Under the pieces are notes generated by a model that saw only the letters and a list, made by a program, of their open reading frames with translations, did not search any database and was not told the origin of the DNA. A DNA stretch of 64,000 bases from Saxidomus purpurata (Eukaryota > Mollusca > Bivalvia > Venerida > Veneridae), in assembly GCA_022818135.1 (NCBI GenBank), contig JAFMSR010000018.1, forward strand, positions 5,049,542-5,113,541, in the 5' to 3' direction. The position numbers were made by a program, and so were the translations under genes. Positions within the stretch are counted from its first letter, which is position 1. Every line of letters starts with the position of its first letter. Positions 24,103 to 37,271 of the stretch are shown here, piece after piece.

Positions 24103-25084
24103 CTAATTGCAGCTCCTTAGATGTTAGTTCATTTTATATAACTGAAAGAAGTTATCACCCATGTCACCTATACATATTCATAATAGACTAAACTGTTTAT
24201 GTAAACAAGATTAAGTCTGTCCTGTTTGTACAAAAGAGGTGTGGCCACATGTCACCTATCCATGCTCCGCCCACTTGTAATTATGCACAGTACTTTCATG
24301 GATGTGTGCTATCTACAGTATGTTTGAAGTGGGCTTTAGATAAAACTGCTTATCATCTTACCTTTGCACTAGTGAGACAAGGCAATTTTCTTGTACAATG
24401 TTAAACCTATTATATCGTAGAGTAAACACTTACATCTCAAATATTTGTCACTGCAAATATTGACAGAATGGGTCAACTTTTTGTGTTCAGTTGTCGACAC
24501 AGTTATTTTACTGATAAGAAAAGCAGATGTTTTTACCTGCCTATCCCTACCTTTCCTTTATATTAACAATATTTTTATCACATTATAAATTTGTCCAATG
24601 CCCTTAAATGGTTATCATTAAAATTTTGCAAGTTTTGCATGGTTGACAATGATCAAAGTGCTAGCAAGGTTGATTTCGGTCTTGAACTGGTCGGTTCAGG
24701 CATGGTTACTATTTAAATATTTGGATTTAGTATTTAGTAGACTACCCTTCCGGCTTGCTGCAAAATGCGGACTTAATATGTAATAAATTATATATAAACA
24801 AGAGATATTTAGGATACTTTAAGAGTACTTGATTTACACCACCTGTGTCAAAGTAGGATAGTTGAACTTGTTTGCTGTGAGGTTTATTTTGATATTGACA
24901 TAAAACAGCATGAGACATCTTGAAAGATTTAAGAAAATGAGCATGGACATTCTAAGTGAAGCTATAATATTGTTAGCTGCTTCAGTAATGATTTTAAAAA
25001 AAATGTTGAGTCAGCATTGCTTGCTGATGATTCTATACTAATTTACTCATCACATTATTAAACTTCTATTAGTCACTTTTGAGA

Positions 25085-25215
25085 CTCATTCCCGGTGGAA
25101 CCAACCTCACAGACAGAGGCAATGTAGAAAAATTGTGTCTTGCTTACGGAAACTACCACCATTGCACTGGTGGGGATCAAACTCTAGACCTTGGCAAACT
25201 CGGTACCCCTGTCCT
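25085..25215 (-). mobile_element. Degenerate SINE remnant
   Basis: The reverse strand shows a B-box-like 'GGTCTAGAGTTTGATCCCCA' and upstream promoter-like sequence. It is too diverged to delimit. Confidence 0.35.
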
Positions 25216-25289
25216 TTGGTGGCTGCACAGAAACAAAGTGATTTCTTTACTATACTACAAAACACAAGTGTGAAATTACTTCTTCATTT

Positions 25290-25390
25290 GAATTGTTTAT
25301 AGTCCCAGGCCACCCTGGGATATCTCCCTGTGTGAACTTGCCAAAACCCTTGACAAGCACAGGTTGAAGAGACAGATGCAGATACAAGTG
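25290..25390 (-). repeat. Inverted copy of the 47545 dispersed repeat
   Basis: The reverse strand reads 'CTGTCTCTTCAACCTGTGCT', then 'GGCAAGTTCACACAGGGAGA' and 'GGGACTATAAACAATT'. Confidence 0.65.
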
Positions 25391-27798
25391 TGAAATTACA
25401 TAACGCTTTCATGCAATCTGACACATATTTCCATTATAAATGCATAGTGTTTGTCTTTTCAAGATGTTGCAACTCTCCACTTCAGTGAAATGGTCCTGAC
25501 ACACTTGAACTCCAGTGTAGCTATTGTGGCAGATCATTGCTTTAAAATATGTATATTTACAGGTTTTTAAGCTGCTTGTAAAGTATGATTCTTAGGGAGA
25601 ACTACTCTGTTTCTCTCTGTCTATCCCTCCTTTATGCTATAACGTTCATGTCCAGATTATTCTATTCCTCAAGCTTGCCAGACAGATACAGTATTTAAGA
25701 ACTCAAGAAAGGTAACTCTTGGGTCAGTATATTTTAGTTGTTTGGAGTTTTTCCCCTATCAAGACAATATCTCATTTTAACGGGGATGTACAAGAACCAT
25801 TACTCCAGCTAAAATAATCTATGGATTATCTCCTATGGTAAACACTGGTACCCATCGTTGGGCATGGACCCCCATATACTGATATATTAAAACAAAACAA
25901 TAATGTATAGATAATTAAAAACACTATAATATATATAGATATATGTATATAATGAAAAAAAATTATCTGCATTTTTTTTTCTCCGGTCAGTCACCTTGTG
26001 TCTATCATATCCCTACTACTGTAAAATGCTTTCCAATTTTTGCGACAATGTCTCCAGTCTACAGTATTGACCAATAAAAATTGAAGGAATGCAGGCTTTT
26101 TTGTAGGGGTGAATGAAATTACAGATTAACAATCTAAATAAAGTTTTGGCCATAATTGTATGCACTGTAATGAAAAGAAGCAAAATCAATAACATCTGTT
26201 CTAATAATAATTGCATTTCATGACACAACATTGACCTGTTGAAAGCAGTCATTTAGCTAGTAATATCAAAGTTTTTAAGCATTAGCAAACACAGACCTGT
26301 GTAAATTGTTATATCACAGAAGCAACAGAGGTAGCAACTGTGATGTGTGGGACTCCTGACATTTTGAAGCAACAGATGAAATTGCTTTCAGACACAAGAC
26401 CAAAAATATATACTCCCCCACCCCCACTCCCACCCCACCCCCCACACACGCCACTCAACACCTACTACTCAAGCTCGACACCAGGGGCACACTGTCTTGT
26501 GCTCCATATAAATCAATATTAATGTCTTTGCAGAACGAATAATCAATAAACTGCCTATACTGTGTCTACACTGGAAGTAAAAGTTCCATTACTCGCTGTT
26601 AAATTGTCATTTAGAAGGATTTTCCTGGATAGCATATAACACACGTGCTAAATGTTGGTTAACTTCTGTACAAAATGTCCATGGACAAATAAAGTACGTA
26701 TATGAAGTCATTGGCAGTTCTCATTTAAAGAGCATGGATTAGGCATAGGTCAGCAACAGTTAATGAGGCATAACTTACACGTTATCCTAGTCAGTTATCG
26801 TTGCATCCCAGTATGCTGAAAGAGCAGTTACGGTTCCCTGAACATTGTTAAGATAATCTGCTGATCTAGTTAGGACAAAAACATCCTCATTTGAATGTGC
26901 TGAGTGAATACACGTTTGATGGTAGCGATGGATACAGCTTAAACTCTTACCATGCTAATGACAAAAGAGTCTACATAGACAAACGATGCAGATTGTGCAG
27001 TCTGATCATGATCTGCATGTTAGAAAATAATTAGTGAGCACCCATTTGAAAACATAATGCCACCGTCTAAGCTGAAATATGGACAAGTCCAACCAAGAAA
27101 TTCAGCACGGTCAGGGGTAAGGACTATTACCTTACATTTATTAAACGAAGAACTTGTTTATTGGAGATATTTTGTAATAATTTACTCAACTAAAATCCCA
27201 TTTACTCACAATGCAAAAAAATGGATAAGTTTGTAAGAATACCCTGTTTGTGGGATAGTGCAATGCTTCGCCAAATACAGACAGACGGGATCACAGCGTC
27301 GTACTTCCATGAACTTCAGAGTCGTCTTCAAATGGATGAAACATGACAAATTGTCTATAGAATTGTTTTAAATACGCTGAAGCTGAAAATTTTAATAACA
27401 TTATGTACCTTATTTGAATAGTAACCAGGCACAATCGACCATGAGATCGCATTTTGTTACAGCTGCTCACACGACCTGGACCAGACTTTTGAAATAACAT
27501 TATACCGGTGACACAGTTTATGTTCAATGATCTACCAGAAAGGTTTCAAGTGTACAGGACATTTCATCGGTATAGAAAGGCAATATACCTACCGACCGGC
27601 ATTCTCTTTATTGTGTAAGAAAGTTGGCAGAAGGTTTTGGTTGGTGGTTCTTTTATTACATTCCAAATGTAAGATTAGTCATTGTTCCGGACAAATGTAG
27701 ACTTTCTTTCAAAGAAAAACATGTAAGAAATATAGCTGGTCGCAGAAAGTACATATATTCATGTGTAATAAATATGAAGAAGGAAAAAAAAAAAAAGA

Positions 27799-27871
27799 TG
27801 ATTCCGCTGGGGATTGAACCCAGGACCTTCCGCGTGTTAAGCGGATGTGATAACCACTACACCACGGAATC
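27799..27871 (-). tRNA. tRNA-Val (anticodon AAC)
   Basis: The 73-nt gene has a perfect 7-bp acceptor stem (GATTCCG/CGGAATC), a five-base-paired anticodon stem TCCGC/GCGGA around loop TTAACAC (anticodon AAC), and a T-arm CTGGG-TTCAATC-CCCAG. The D-arm GTGTAGTGGTTATCAC is typical of animal tRNA-Val. The discriminator is A and there is no intron. A run of at least ten T follows the 3' end on the - strand, a good Pol III terminator. This argues for a real gene rather than a SINE head. Confidence 0.93.
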
Positions 27872-29689
27872 CATACATAACAGCGCTACAAAACGCGCAT
27901 ATAAACCTACGCTCGTGAGACACTTGTCATTCATATCGATAGCCGTGTTAAAAATGGGCGTATATTCACGTGAAACTTCTTAATTGGCTAGATGTGTTTA
28001 CACCATAAAAACCAATAGCAAATCCGTTTACTCTTTGAAATGTGAATGGCTGAAATGTCAATGACAGGATCCACCAATCGTCCGCTAGCTCTCAAATTAT
28101 AGTAATCGATTCAATTGAAACAGACGCGATCGATTTATGGCTGGATAGGAGATTTGTACATGAATAGACACAAAGCGAACTGGGGCCATTAACATGCAAG
28201 GTCGTTATAAAATAAGATGCCTGAAATTTTGCCCTGGGCTTGAGAATTCTCGCGTGAATACACATCAACCTTTGAACTGGAATGTTTTATATGAAAAAAA
28301 GGTGACGTAATGTTTGTAAACGGATAAAAGCAAAAAAAGTAGAATCATCAGAGCGTGGCGGAAAACGCATTATAAATCCTAACCGCAACCGCAAAATTTG
28401 CGTATGTTTAACATTACTGTCATGGTTTAAAACTCGTGATTTAGCATGTAGATACCAAGCAATATCGTATTTTGTCACTATACTAAAGCTGTAGCACACA
28501 ATCATGAGTCACCTGTCCATAGTTTCATGTGGTCAACCGCATCTAGTGTAAACCCTTGCAATACCGTAGTTGTCCTAAAATCATGTTTTAAATGTAGTTT
28601 AAGTAGTCGGATAGCCGTAATGACAACGAATTTTCGGTGGTCGAATTCACGTCGTTGACATGAAAAGTGACTCGAAATAAGAATTAATATCCAGATTAGG
28701 TCTACGTCTGGAAGCTCTACAGATAGCTCTATGAACAGCACTACCGGAGTTAGTCTCCATAATTCGACTCCAAATGCAGACCCATTTTACATATTGACAT
28801 TTTATAAATGTCTGCTCTTTTACGGAGGCTGGATATCGCCTAGCAAAATATATAATGATATTCATCCATTGAGTACAATTATTTAGACTATACCGGAGGC
28901 AGGCCTAAACTCACTGCCAAGAGGCTATATTTTTGTAGCCTATGTACAACGGGAAATGTTATCTGCTTTATCAATGCAGTACAGTTAAGTAAATACACTG
29001 ATTTCTATCAATTAATTAATGATAATATTTGCCAGTACAACCAGAATCAAAATTAGACCATTGATCATGATCTCAAACTAGTAGCTATAGCCAGTTTGCT
29101 CGTTCGAATAACAACATCAAAATACGGTTTGTAAGATAAGCGATGTTGTAAGACTGCGTATTCCTGATATTCTGGAAATCCTGGGGTTGGGGAAAGGGGA
29201 GAAAGTAGCTTAACGATATTACAGAGATATATTTATTCACGTATACATACATCTCTGAAACATAATCAGTTGAGAAACAGATTACAAACAACCGAGACAC
29301 ACACACTTATAATACCCCCACACAACAAAGTTGTAATTAAGAGGGTTATACTTGCATTCAATTTGTCCGTTCGTCCGTCTGTAGACACACTATTTTGCCC
29401 GCTTCTTGTCCAAAACCCCATGCTAGAATGAAATGAACACTGGAATAGTATGGTTTCGTTCGAATTTTTATTAACAGACCTATGACTCGTTGTTGCTGTG
29501 TTTTTTTTTCGTTTCAGTGTACAACAAGATTTTTGTGCGCGCTTTACCCCCAAAACCTCTGGCCATAATTGAATGGGACTTCGCAGTAGTGATTGGTACC
29601 AAGCCTAGATGTGCATGCTCTTGGCAGGTTTCGTTCGGATTATTTTCAAAGAGTTATGGCCCTTTTTTGTTGATGTGTGTTTGTCCCCC

Positions 29690-29815
29690 AATAGGTTGCA
29701 GGTTCGAGCCCCACTGGGGTCACGACCGTACTTGCTCATATGACACCGGTACTGGTTTTTCCAGGAAGCCGACTCGAGAGTGACTCGATAAGCTACAAGC
29801 TTTCTTCACAATCAT
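29690..29815 (+). mobile_element. 5'-truncated SINE
   Basis: It has the B box GGTTCGAGCCCC followed by ACTGGGGTCACGACCGTACT, CATATGACACCGGTACTGG and TTTTTCCAGGAAGCCGACTC. The A box is missing. The same body occurs in the arms of the inverted repeat at 35788-36812. Confidence 0.6.
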
Positions 29816-31442
29816 GGCTAAAATAAATTAGTATAATAAAGTGCACAGTAAAACTTCTAGTTTACGATAAGGTCCCGCCACAAAATATTCTTAAAAGAAG
29901 TGTTCTTCAAAGTAACCTTCATTATTTTAGAAAGATATTTAGCACTGAATTATTCTTGTTACAAAAGTTATAATTACAACTGTTGTATGCCATATTTTCG
30001 TAAAAAGTCGTGAGATTTTGACAGTTAAAAAACTTTAATCCTTTAACTAAGATTGCCTTTTTAAAACCTCTTAAATGATTTAAGAAGGATAAATTGTTTT
30101 TATACATTATTTGTATAGGTTTTACTAAGCCCGATTTGCTCGATTCGAGTTTCTCTGAGCTATTTGTCTTACTTCAGTGGCATTATACACATTGCCTCCC
30201 TCCACCACTACCCTCCCACACGAGACAAAAACCCATTTTTCTCAACCTAGGAGGGGCTTTCACAAAAGCGATGTTTGAACATTTCTTCTGTAGTAAATGA
30301 AGAAATTCTAAATGCTTGAACACTGAAAACAAAACAAATTTGACAGATTTTACTCTTTTTAATTTTTTTTTTACAGAAAGTCGTTTCTCTTTATGGTATA
30401 TATTCATGGTGTTACCGTTCATGTCATTCAATTGTGCCTAACATTTTAAATAAAACACAGTTGGTGAATTGTCAAATTTAGAGGTTTTATTGTTGATAAA
30501 CATGGGGAAAGGGGTCATTTTCACTGCTTTCGAGGTGTTCAAAATGTGCCCATTGGCTGGTTACTCCACTATTTTATTTTATAGTCGTACTTATCAGGTA
30601 TTATCCTAACAACAAACAAAATTTCATAAAATTCTTAATGCTTGAAAAATATATATGATGAAACTGTACTGTAGCGATCGTAGGAGACCACAAGTCAATA
30701 TATAACTTAGTATGAAATTGAAGAGCTTGATAACACGATCACACCGTTTGAGTTATGAGAAATATGCAGATCTATGCAAGTTAGACACACTGTTAGACAC
30801 GCCCCTTTTTAAAAACTTAATATTGAACCCCATCTACTCATTTGTTCATGATTGTTTTTCACCTGAAATTGATAACATTGATTAAGTACCATGTAGGTTA
30901 TCATGTTTTAATGTATTCTTGAAGAGCTGATTTTAACTAAGCATTATAACCTGCGTGAATATTTATTTAGAGCACTGATATCACAAATTCAAAATGGCCG
31001 CCTCAATGATCCTTCGTATCTTCAATATCTTTACATTTTATTCTCCGATTTCAGAAATTCTTTCAACAATGTGTTCCTCTTAACAATATCTTCAATTTAC
31101 AGTCAAAATTATTTCTGACTTGCCTTTTTCTTTAAAGATACTATAAATTATTCTCGGCCTACCGTATTTTTTGTATCAGTGACATCCCCTTGCTTTAGAC
31201 AGTCACCGCACAGTCAGCCAGGAAAAAAATGTCACACGAAAAATGGAGGTCCGTTGCTACAATGTATTTTTCCTATATTACTAATTGAAAACAAGCCAAT
31301 ATAGAGCTTTCAAGGAGACAAATAATTAGTCTAAAAATAAGTAGACTTATCTAGGACAATATCATTTAAAATGGTTTTAGGAAGCGTAATAATACACTTA
31401 ATGTAAGACAAAAACTTTGAGGATTGTGTAAATACACGCGAC

Positions 31443-31640
31443 TGGTTCTCCAAATAGCTCTAGCGGTAGCACTTAATACTTACAATGGTGGGTTCAAGCC
31501 CCCTTTTATTACCGGAGATCAATGTCAGAGATCATTAATAGAGGGCCACGGGTTCCAGCCCTGCTGCCGACCATATCTCTTTATGTGAGAAAGCTGGCAG
31601 GGTTTTTTTTTCGTACTGGCGAAGTATACTTGAATACAGT
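31443..31640 (+). mobile_element. SINE remnants (two heads in tandem)
   Basis: The first head has TAGCTCTAGCGGTAG and GGGTTCAAGCCCC. A second B-box-like CACGGGTTCCAGCCC is followed by TTATGTGAGAAAGCTGGCAG. The second body also occurs near 56740-56810. Confidence 0.5.
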
Positions 31641-34403
31641 AGCTTGCCGGGATGCAATACATTACTTTGTATATACTGTAGCTATTTTTGTTGGAAGTTT
31701 TGTTTGTAAGATGTTTTTTAGTGTTGTATATTTTTGATTTTCTGTAAACTTCGATGACATTGAAAATATTTTAATTGCTTCTGTTGACATTATATGTTTT
31801 TATTTATAACCGTCCGTCGGTCCCGTTTTTGATGCGGAGGATAAAAAAATATTTAAAGGGAATCAATTTATACTTCATGTGTTGATAGTTTCATAGCTGA
31901 TAGAGGACAGTGAGTGGAAGTGCAGTGCTCAGTCATTGTAAGCCAATGTTAATATTTTAGTTACTGCCCTTTGTAACTATTTTGTACGGACCCTAAGCCA
32001 AAATGCACTGAAGGGAATCAATCGATACTTCATGTATTTGTTCAGGTCAATGATGGGAGGTGCAGTGCACAAGGACATAACTCTAGCTTCATTTTTTTCA
32101 GTTTACTTCTCTTTGGTGCTGGTTAACTAAAACTGTTTCTTTCGTCAGTTTTAAATTTCTTCAGCCACTTTGCAGAAATGTTTGCATTTGGCGAGTGGAA
32201 GGGAAAGCCCTGTCCACCCGCTACTATGACTAGGAAAGACATATCAGTCCTTTCAGTGCTTTGATTGGTTGTTTTAACAAGTGACGATGCGGATTCTTAA
32301 ATACATTTGTCCAATCCATGACAATCTGAACCGCCAGTGGCCTTACAGCGAAGTAATTCTTCTTAAGCTAAAACTTCGGCAAAAGGAATAGAAGTTAACA
32401 TTCACAATATGAACACGAAATTGGATTTGAAAGCACATCCATTATCTGGTGGAAAAAATATTAAGAAAATCTAAGAACTGCAATACTTATAGAAACTTTG
32501 TATATAAACTACGCTAGATCACGCTGATGTTATGCACAAGTCGTGATAACTATAAATAGACTCTCATATTCTCACAGATTTGATGAAATAGATACATGTT
32601 TAAATGTTCTATGTTCTTTAAACTCGGAACTACGTATAGTTCCATATTGTGCATGCTATAAAACTGTTCAACATCGGGTGTTCATTCAGGCTTGTAGTAA
32701 ATGTAACGGGTGAACGGTGAAGCGGGCTTGTAGCCCCAAAGCAATTCGGATCAGACCCATGTACTAAGAAACTTGTTGTCAGCACTTTGAGTGCTTTGAT
32801 TAAATCGTTTGCCTTAAATTAGTATTTCACAATCTACTACAGTATTGATAAGAATTGTTGATAACTGCGTTATCACGTGTAAAACAGATAAAACCGTTTC
32901 GATATGTTTTAAAACCCGTGTTATCACGTTCTTTATCAGTAGTTATTAACATTAATAGTGTTTCTGTATTGCTCTTTACAAAACAGATATCAGAAAATCA
33001 CTCCGCGTTGTCCTCCTGTATTATTGAAACTAAAAATTGAATTAAGAATCCCTTAAGAATTAATCGGAAAGTGGTAAATTGTCGTCACTCGTGCACGTCA
33101 ACACTGAAATATGATCAAAGGTTTGAAAAAACGTATGATGTGATAGGTGTATGTCTCACATTCTGTTTACTAATTAGAATGAACAATTGGACTAAAGACA
33201 TAGGAATATTGATCCTTTATGCTAAAATGAAATGTAGCTAATAAAATATCCACTGCCACTCACTAGAATTTACAACAGAAACACATTTGGCCCGGCCAAT
33301 GATTGGCGCGTGGTGGTGGGTGTAAGAGATGTTGCCTTGACGTCAACTTTATCACTGAAAATATTTTATATGTCTTTTTAACTTCAATTTCATGTGGAAA
33401 TGGGTCAAATGCTCACAATTGAACGGGATATATACAATTACTGTTACCCGGGGAAAAGCAACCAATGATTAATTTTTAAAAATAAAGATGTTTGTTCAGT
33501 ATGTCATAATATCAACGACCGCAACATAAACATCACGAAATCTTATGTTACTTTAGTTTCCAGAGATTCAAAAATATTCAAGAAAAATATAATTCCAGTT
33601 AAAAGATGCCAGAAGAATCTGTTATTCCAGCTTTAATTGGTTGAGGAGGTACTGGTTATTTAACACGTGGTTATAAATATACAGTGAATAACGTATTTGA
33701 AGAGTCCATGCATGACGGTGCCAGAACATGTTTGTACCAATACAGTAGCGTTTGAACAACCGAATTCGTGCGGGTGATTCCAGAGATGCCCTATTCAACG
33801 CATCACTTGGCCTTTTCCATAGAAAGAGACAAAAAAGGCCGAGGAATATTCCGAAAGGACGATGAGTAAGGTAGCACGACTGACCTACTGCCGTATTACT
33901 TTCCTGGTAACCAAACCTGAATATTTGATATGTCAGCTGTGACGTAGCCATATCCAAAATGGTAACTTCCATGATCCTCTGTTTTGGATTTGTTTTACAA
34001 ATTTCGTAGTATCTTCGATATTTGTACTCCAATTAAACAAATCTTTCCACAGTGTATTTGTTTTGATGAACTCTTTAATATGAAGTCAAGGAATATTTTG
34101 AACTTAATTTTACTTTCAGCATTTTTGGCCTACATCCTTTTCTATAGTGACAACATGTAACCGATTGATCGATCAGTTGTGGTGTCAAAGGGCACTGTTA
34201 GGTACATTTGTATATAATTATAATCAGCCGTCATGACGAGAGAGGGAAACCTTATACGACACGGTTTCTAATTGCCCTGCAAGCTAGAAGCCTGTAAGCT
34301 ACAGTTGCATTTGAGGAAATTGCATTTTGCAACACGCGAAACGCAGTCATAATGATATTACATAATCAATGTTGTTTTGCTGCTCTACAGTCGGCTATTA
34401 TTA

Positions 34404-34587
34404 GGCCAAAAAATGGTTGTTTCTCGGGTATCATTGCCTGAAAAAATAAGTTAGGTAGGTCGGCAGTTGTTTTTCTTGTTGTTGTTTATTTGCCAAGAAC
34501 CTCCCGTTTTTTTCCTTGCAAACTGGTCTTTTTGATAATTTTCTTATAAAACAAAGTCGGAGATCAGAAACGCAAGTTTATTTGGCC
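34404..34587. mobile_element. PIF/Harbinger-like MITE (184 bp)
   Basis: The TIRs are GGCCAAAAAATGGTTGTTTC and the inverted GGCCAAATAAACTTGCGTTT, flanked by TTA on both sides (34401-34403 and 34588-34590). The ends resemble those of the 10117-11809 element, so this is probably a short relative. Confidence 0.72.
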
Positions 34588-34799
34588 TTATTGTAAAGAA
34601 ACAAGCTGTTTTTCGAACAAGATGTTGCAGCTGATCTGGTATGCTACCCCGAAGCACTTTGATGTCGTTATTATGAATCAATAACCGCATATTCATGTAT
34701 TAGGCGTAATAGAACATACTGTCTATACCAAAAAAATAAACACATTGAAACGGAATATTTACGAATGATAATAACTAAAAGGCTTTTAAAATTTATGTA

Positions 34800-35065
34800 A
34801 TCAGTGAATCGTCATGTAAGGTTCATCCCTCTAGACGGTGCCAAACTGCCCGGAACCACTGAGAACTATGAAGCGCCACATCTGCCTTCTCAATGAATCT
34901 TCATGTAAGGTTCATCCCTCTAGACGGTGCCAAACTGCCCGGAACCACCCGGAACTATGAAGCGCCACATCTGCCTTCTCAGTGAATCTTCATGTAAGGT
35001 TCATCCCTCTAGACGGTGCCAAACTGCCGGGAACCACTGGGAACTATGAAGCGCAACAGCTGCCT
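34800..35065. repeat. 89-bp tandem repeat, three copies
   Basis: Copies start near 34800, 34889 and 34979 with 'TCAGTGAATC.TCATGTAAGG' and include 'CTCTAGACGGTGCCAAACTG'. They are over 90% alike by eye. Confidence 0.93.
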
Positions 35066-35089
35066 TCTGATACCGTGGTTTCACTTTTT

Positions 35090-35415
35090 AGGTTGTTTGT
35101 AGCAACAAGATTATGTTCTGTGCATTTTCAAGTCGGTCTGTATCCCGTGTCTGTATCATTTCGTCCTGTGTGTTTGTCAATAGTTACATTTTCTAAGTCG
35201 TTCAGTAGTAAGGACAGTTTGTCCAGTGCATACATTATATCGTGCTATACATTTGTCAATTTCTTAGTCGTTCTGTACTTACAGCAGTTTGTCCTGTGCA
35301 TATATTATTATTTCATCCTGTGCAGTTGTCAAAATGTTATGTACATTTTCTAAGTCGTTCTGTAGTGACAACAGTTTGTCCAGTACATAATATTATATCA
35401 TTTTGTCATGTGACA
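35090..35415. repeat. Degenerate tandem repeat of about 80 bp
   Basis: Units share 'TTTTCTAAGTCGTTCTGTAG', 'CAGTTTGTCCTGTGCATA' and 'TTATATCAT'. It is adjacent to both the 89-bp and the 76-bp arrays. Confidence 0.75.
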
Positions 35416-35587
35416 AAGGCTTGAAGATCAATTCCTACATTACGAGCACATCAGGACACTTAGAATAGATCTCGGCAATACAATTGTCACAAAGGCTTGA
35501 AGATCAATTCCTACATTACCAGCACATCAGGACACTTAGAATAGATCTCGGCAATACGATTGTCACAAAGGCTTGAAGATCAATTCC
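35416..35587. repeat. Left part of the 76-bp satellite
   Basis: Just over two units of 75-77 bp start CTTGAAGATCAATTCCTACA and contain 'CACATCAGGACACTTAGAAT' and 'AGATCTCGGCAATAC'. The array breaks after CAATTCC at 35587. Confidence 0.93.
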
Positions 35588-35787
35588 ATATTTAACTTTC
35601 AATTTTTCCAATAATCGATGTATCGATACATTTTTCACATTAAACAAAGAAGGATAAAATCGGTTTAAACCAGCGGTCATCCGCAACTTTATTTATAACG
35701 TATTTAGTATTAACAACTTATGCATTTAGTCACAACTTAAATGTTGCACAATATTAAATTGACACTTTTACCGTAAATGGCTGACCC

Positions 35788-36812
35788 CTCATTCAGGCGG
35801 GGATGTTACTTCTACAAACGTTGTTTTCAGTGCTTAGGGCACAAGGCTGAGGGCTAAGTTCATGTTAATCAGGGTGTTATCAAAGATTGGTAGCACTATA
35901 AGTAGAACTGTATAGAGTGCAGGGGACAAGGGACAGAGTATGTGAAGCGGGGATGATACTTATATCAACAATATCACCAGGGTTGCATTGATACTAGAGG
36001 GCACGGGACTGAGAAAATAGAACTGATGACATATAAGAAGGTACGGTTGTGACCCCAGTGGGGTTCTAACCCGAAACCTCCGGTATAAGCGGCAGACATC
36101 TTTACCCATCAACACCACTGCGTTTGTTCGTTGTCCTGTGGTGATGTATGCATAGGTTAATTCAAGGACTTTGAGGAAACCATCTAGTTACCCCCGTGTC
36201 CCCCAAGTTAGCCCCGTGGCACCTAGTTACCCCGCATCCCCGTGAAGTTAGCCCCGTAGCACCTAGTTACCCCCCCGCATCCCCGTGAAGTCAGCCCCGT
36301 AGCACCTAGTTACACCACATCCCCGTGAAGTAAGCCCCGCACCATTAGTTACCCCGCAGCCCCGCCATGTTATCCCTATGCCACCAAGTCTCAACACGCC
36401 TCGTGGCATATGGTTTCCTCAAAATACCGCTTAAATTAACCTATGCATACATCACCACAGGACAACGAACAAACGCAGTGGTGTTGATGGGTAAAGATGT
36501 CTGCCGCTTATACCGGAGGTTTCGGGTTAGAACCCCAGTGGGGTCACAACCGTACCGTACCTTCTCATATGTCATCAGTTCTATTTTCTCAGTCCCGTGC
36601 CCTCTAGTATCAATGCAACCCTAGTGATATTGTTGATATAAGTATCATCCCCGCTTCACATACTCTGTCCCTTGTCCCCTGCATCAATACAGTTCTACTT
36701 ATAGTGCTACCAATCTTTGATAACACCCTGATTAACATGAACTCAGCCCTAAGCCCTGTGCCCTAAGCACTGAAAACACCGTTTGTAGAAGTAACATCCC
36801 CGCCTGAATGAG
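35788..36812. repeat. 1-kb inverted repeat containing SINE bodies
   Basis: The left arm 35788-36183 and right arm 36410-36812 are near-perfect reverse complements (about 396-403 bases each). Each arm contains a SINE-like 'GGGTTAGAACCCCAGTGGGG' head with 'TCACAACCGTACC'. The spacer 36184-36409 is a C-rich tandem repeat. Confidence 0.9.
36184..36375. repeat. C-rich tandem repeat of about 41 bp in the loop of the inverted repeat
   Basis: Units read 'CACCTAGTTACCCCGCATCC', 'CCGTGAAGTTAGCCCCGTAG', four to five copies with slippage in the C runs. Confidence 0.88.
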
Positions 36813-36837
36813 TAAGCCCCGTGTCCCCTGCTATCAA

Positions 36838-37140
36838 TAATAAGTTGTGGCCACAAGTTAATAAGTTGTGGCCCCAAGTTAGTAAGTTGTGGCCTCAACT
36901 TAATAAGTTGTGGCCTCAACTGATTAACAACTTGTTAGGGGCCACAACTTATTAACTTGGGGCCACAACTTATTAACTTGTGGCCTCAACTTAATAAGTT
37001 GTGGCCACACAGTAAGTTGTGGCCTCAACTTAATAAGTTGTGGCCTCAATCAAGTTAACTTGTGGCCACAACTTATTAAGTTGAGGCCACAACTTACTAA
37101 CTTGTGGCCACAACTTACTAACTTGTGGCCACAATATAAA
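36838..37140. repeat. 20-bp satellite with units in alternating orientation
   Basis: 'AATAAGTTGTGGCC' and its reverse complement 'GGCCACAACTTATT' alternate about 15 times, with variants GGCCTCAACTT. Long runs can fold on themselves. Confidence 0.93.
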
Positions 37141-37271
37141 TAAAGTGTTGCGGATGTCACCTCTGTGCCACCGTAGTTTAACCGTCATAACTTTTAAACG
37201 TATTTATATAACGCTTATGCATTTATCACAAAAGTTGGTAAATTCTTTTACCTAAATGGTGATTCCGAGGC

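Larger units (their letters stand above)
22050..27798. other. Intergenic region between MED27 and the tRNA gene
   Basis: The region is AT-rich with scattered repeat remnants at 23960-24102, 25085-25390 and 26975-27047. No open frame resembles a known protein and no exon pattern was found. Confidence 0.55.
27872..34403. other. Intergenic region after the tRNA gene
   Basis: It holds SINE remnants (29.7 and 31.45-31.64 kb) and diverged satellite words near 29.37-29.66 kb. Open frames of up to 136 codons (33622-34032, - strand) match nothing recognised. Confidence 0.5.

Noticed and set aside
33622..34032. 136-codon frame on the - strand
   Set aside because: No family recognised, no neighbouring exons, and AT-rich repeat-like surroundings. 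Not enough to call a gene.
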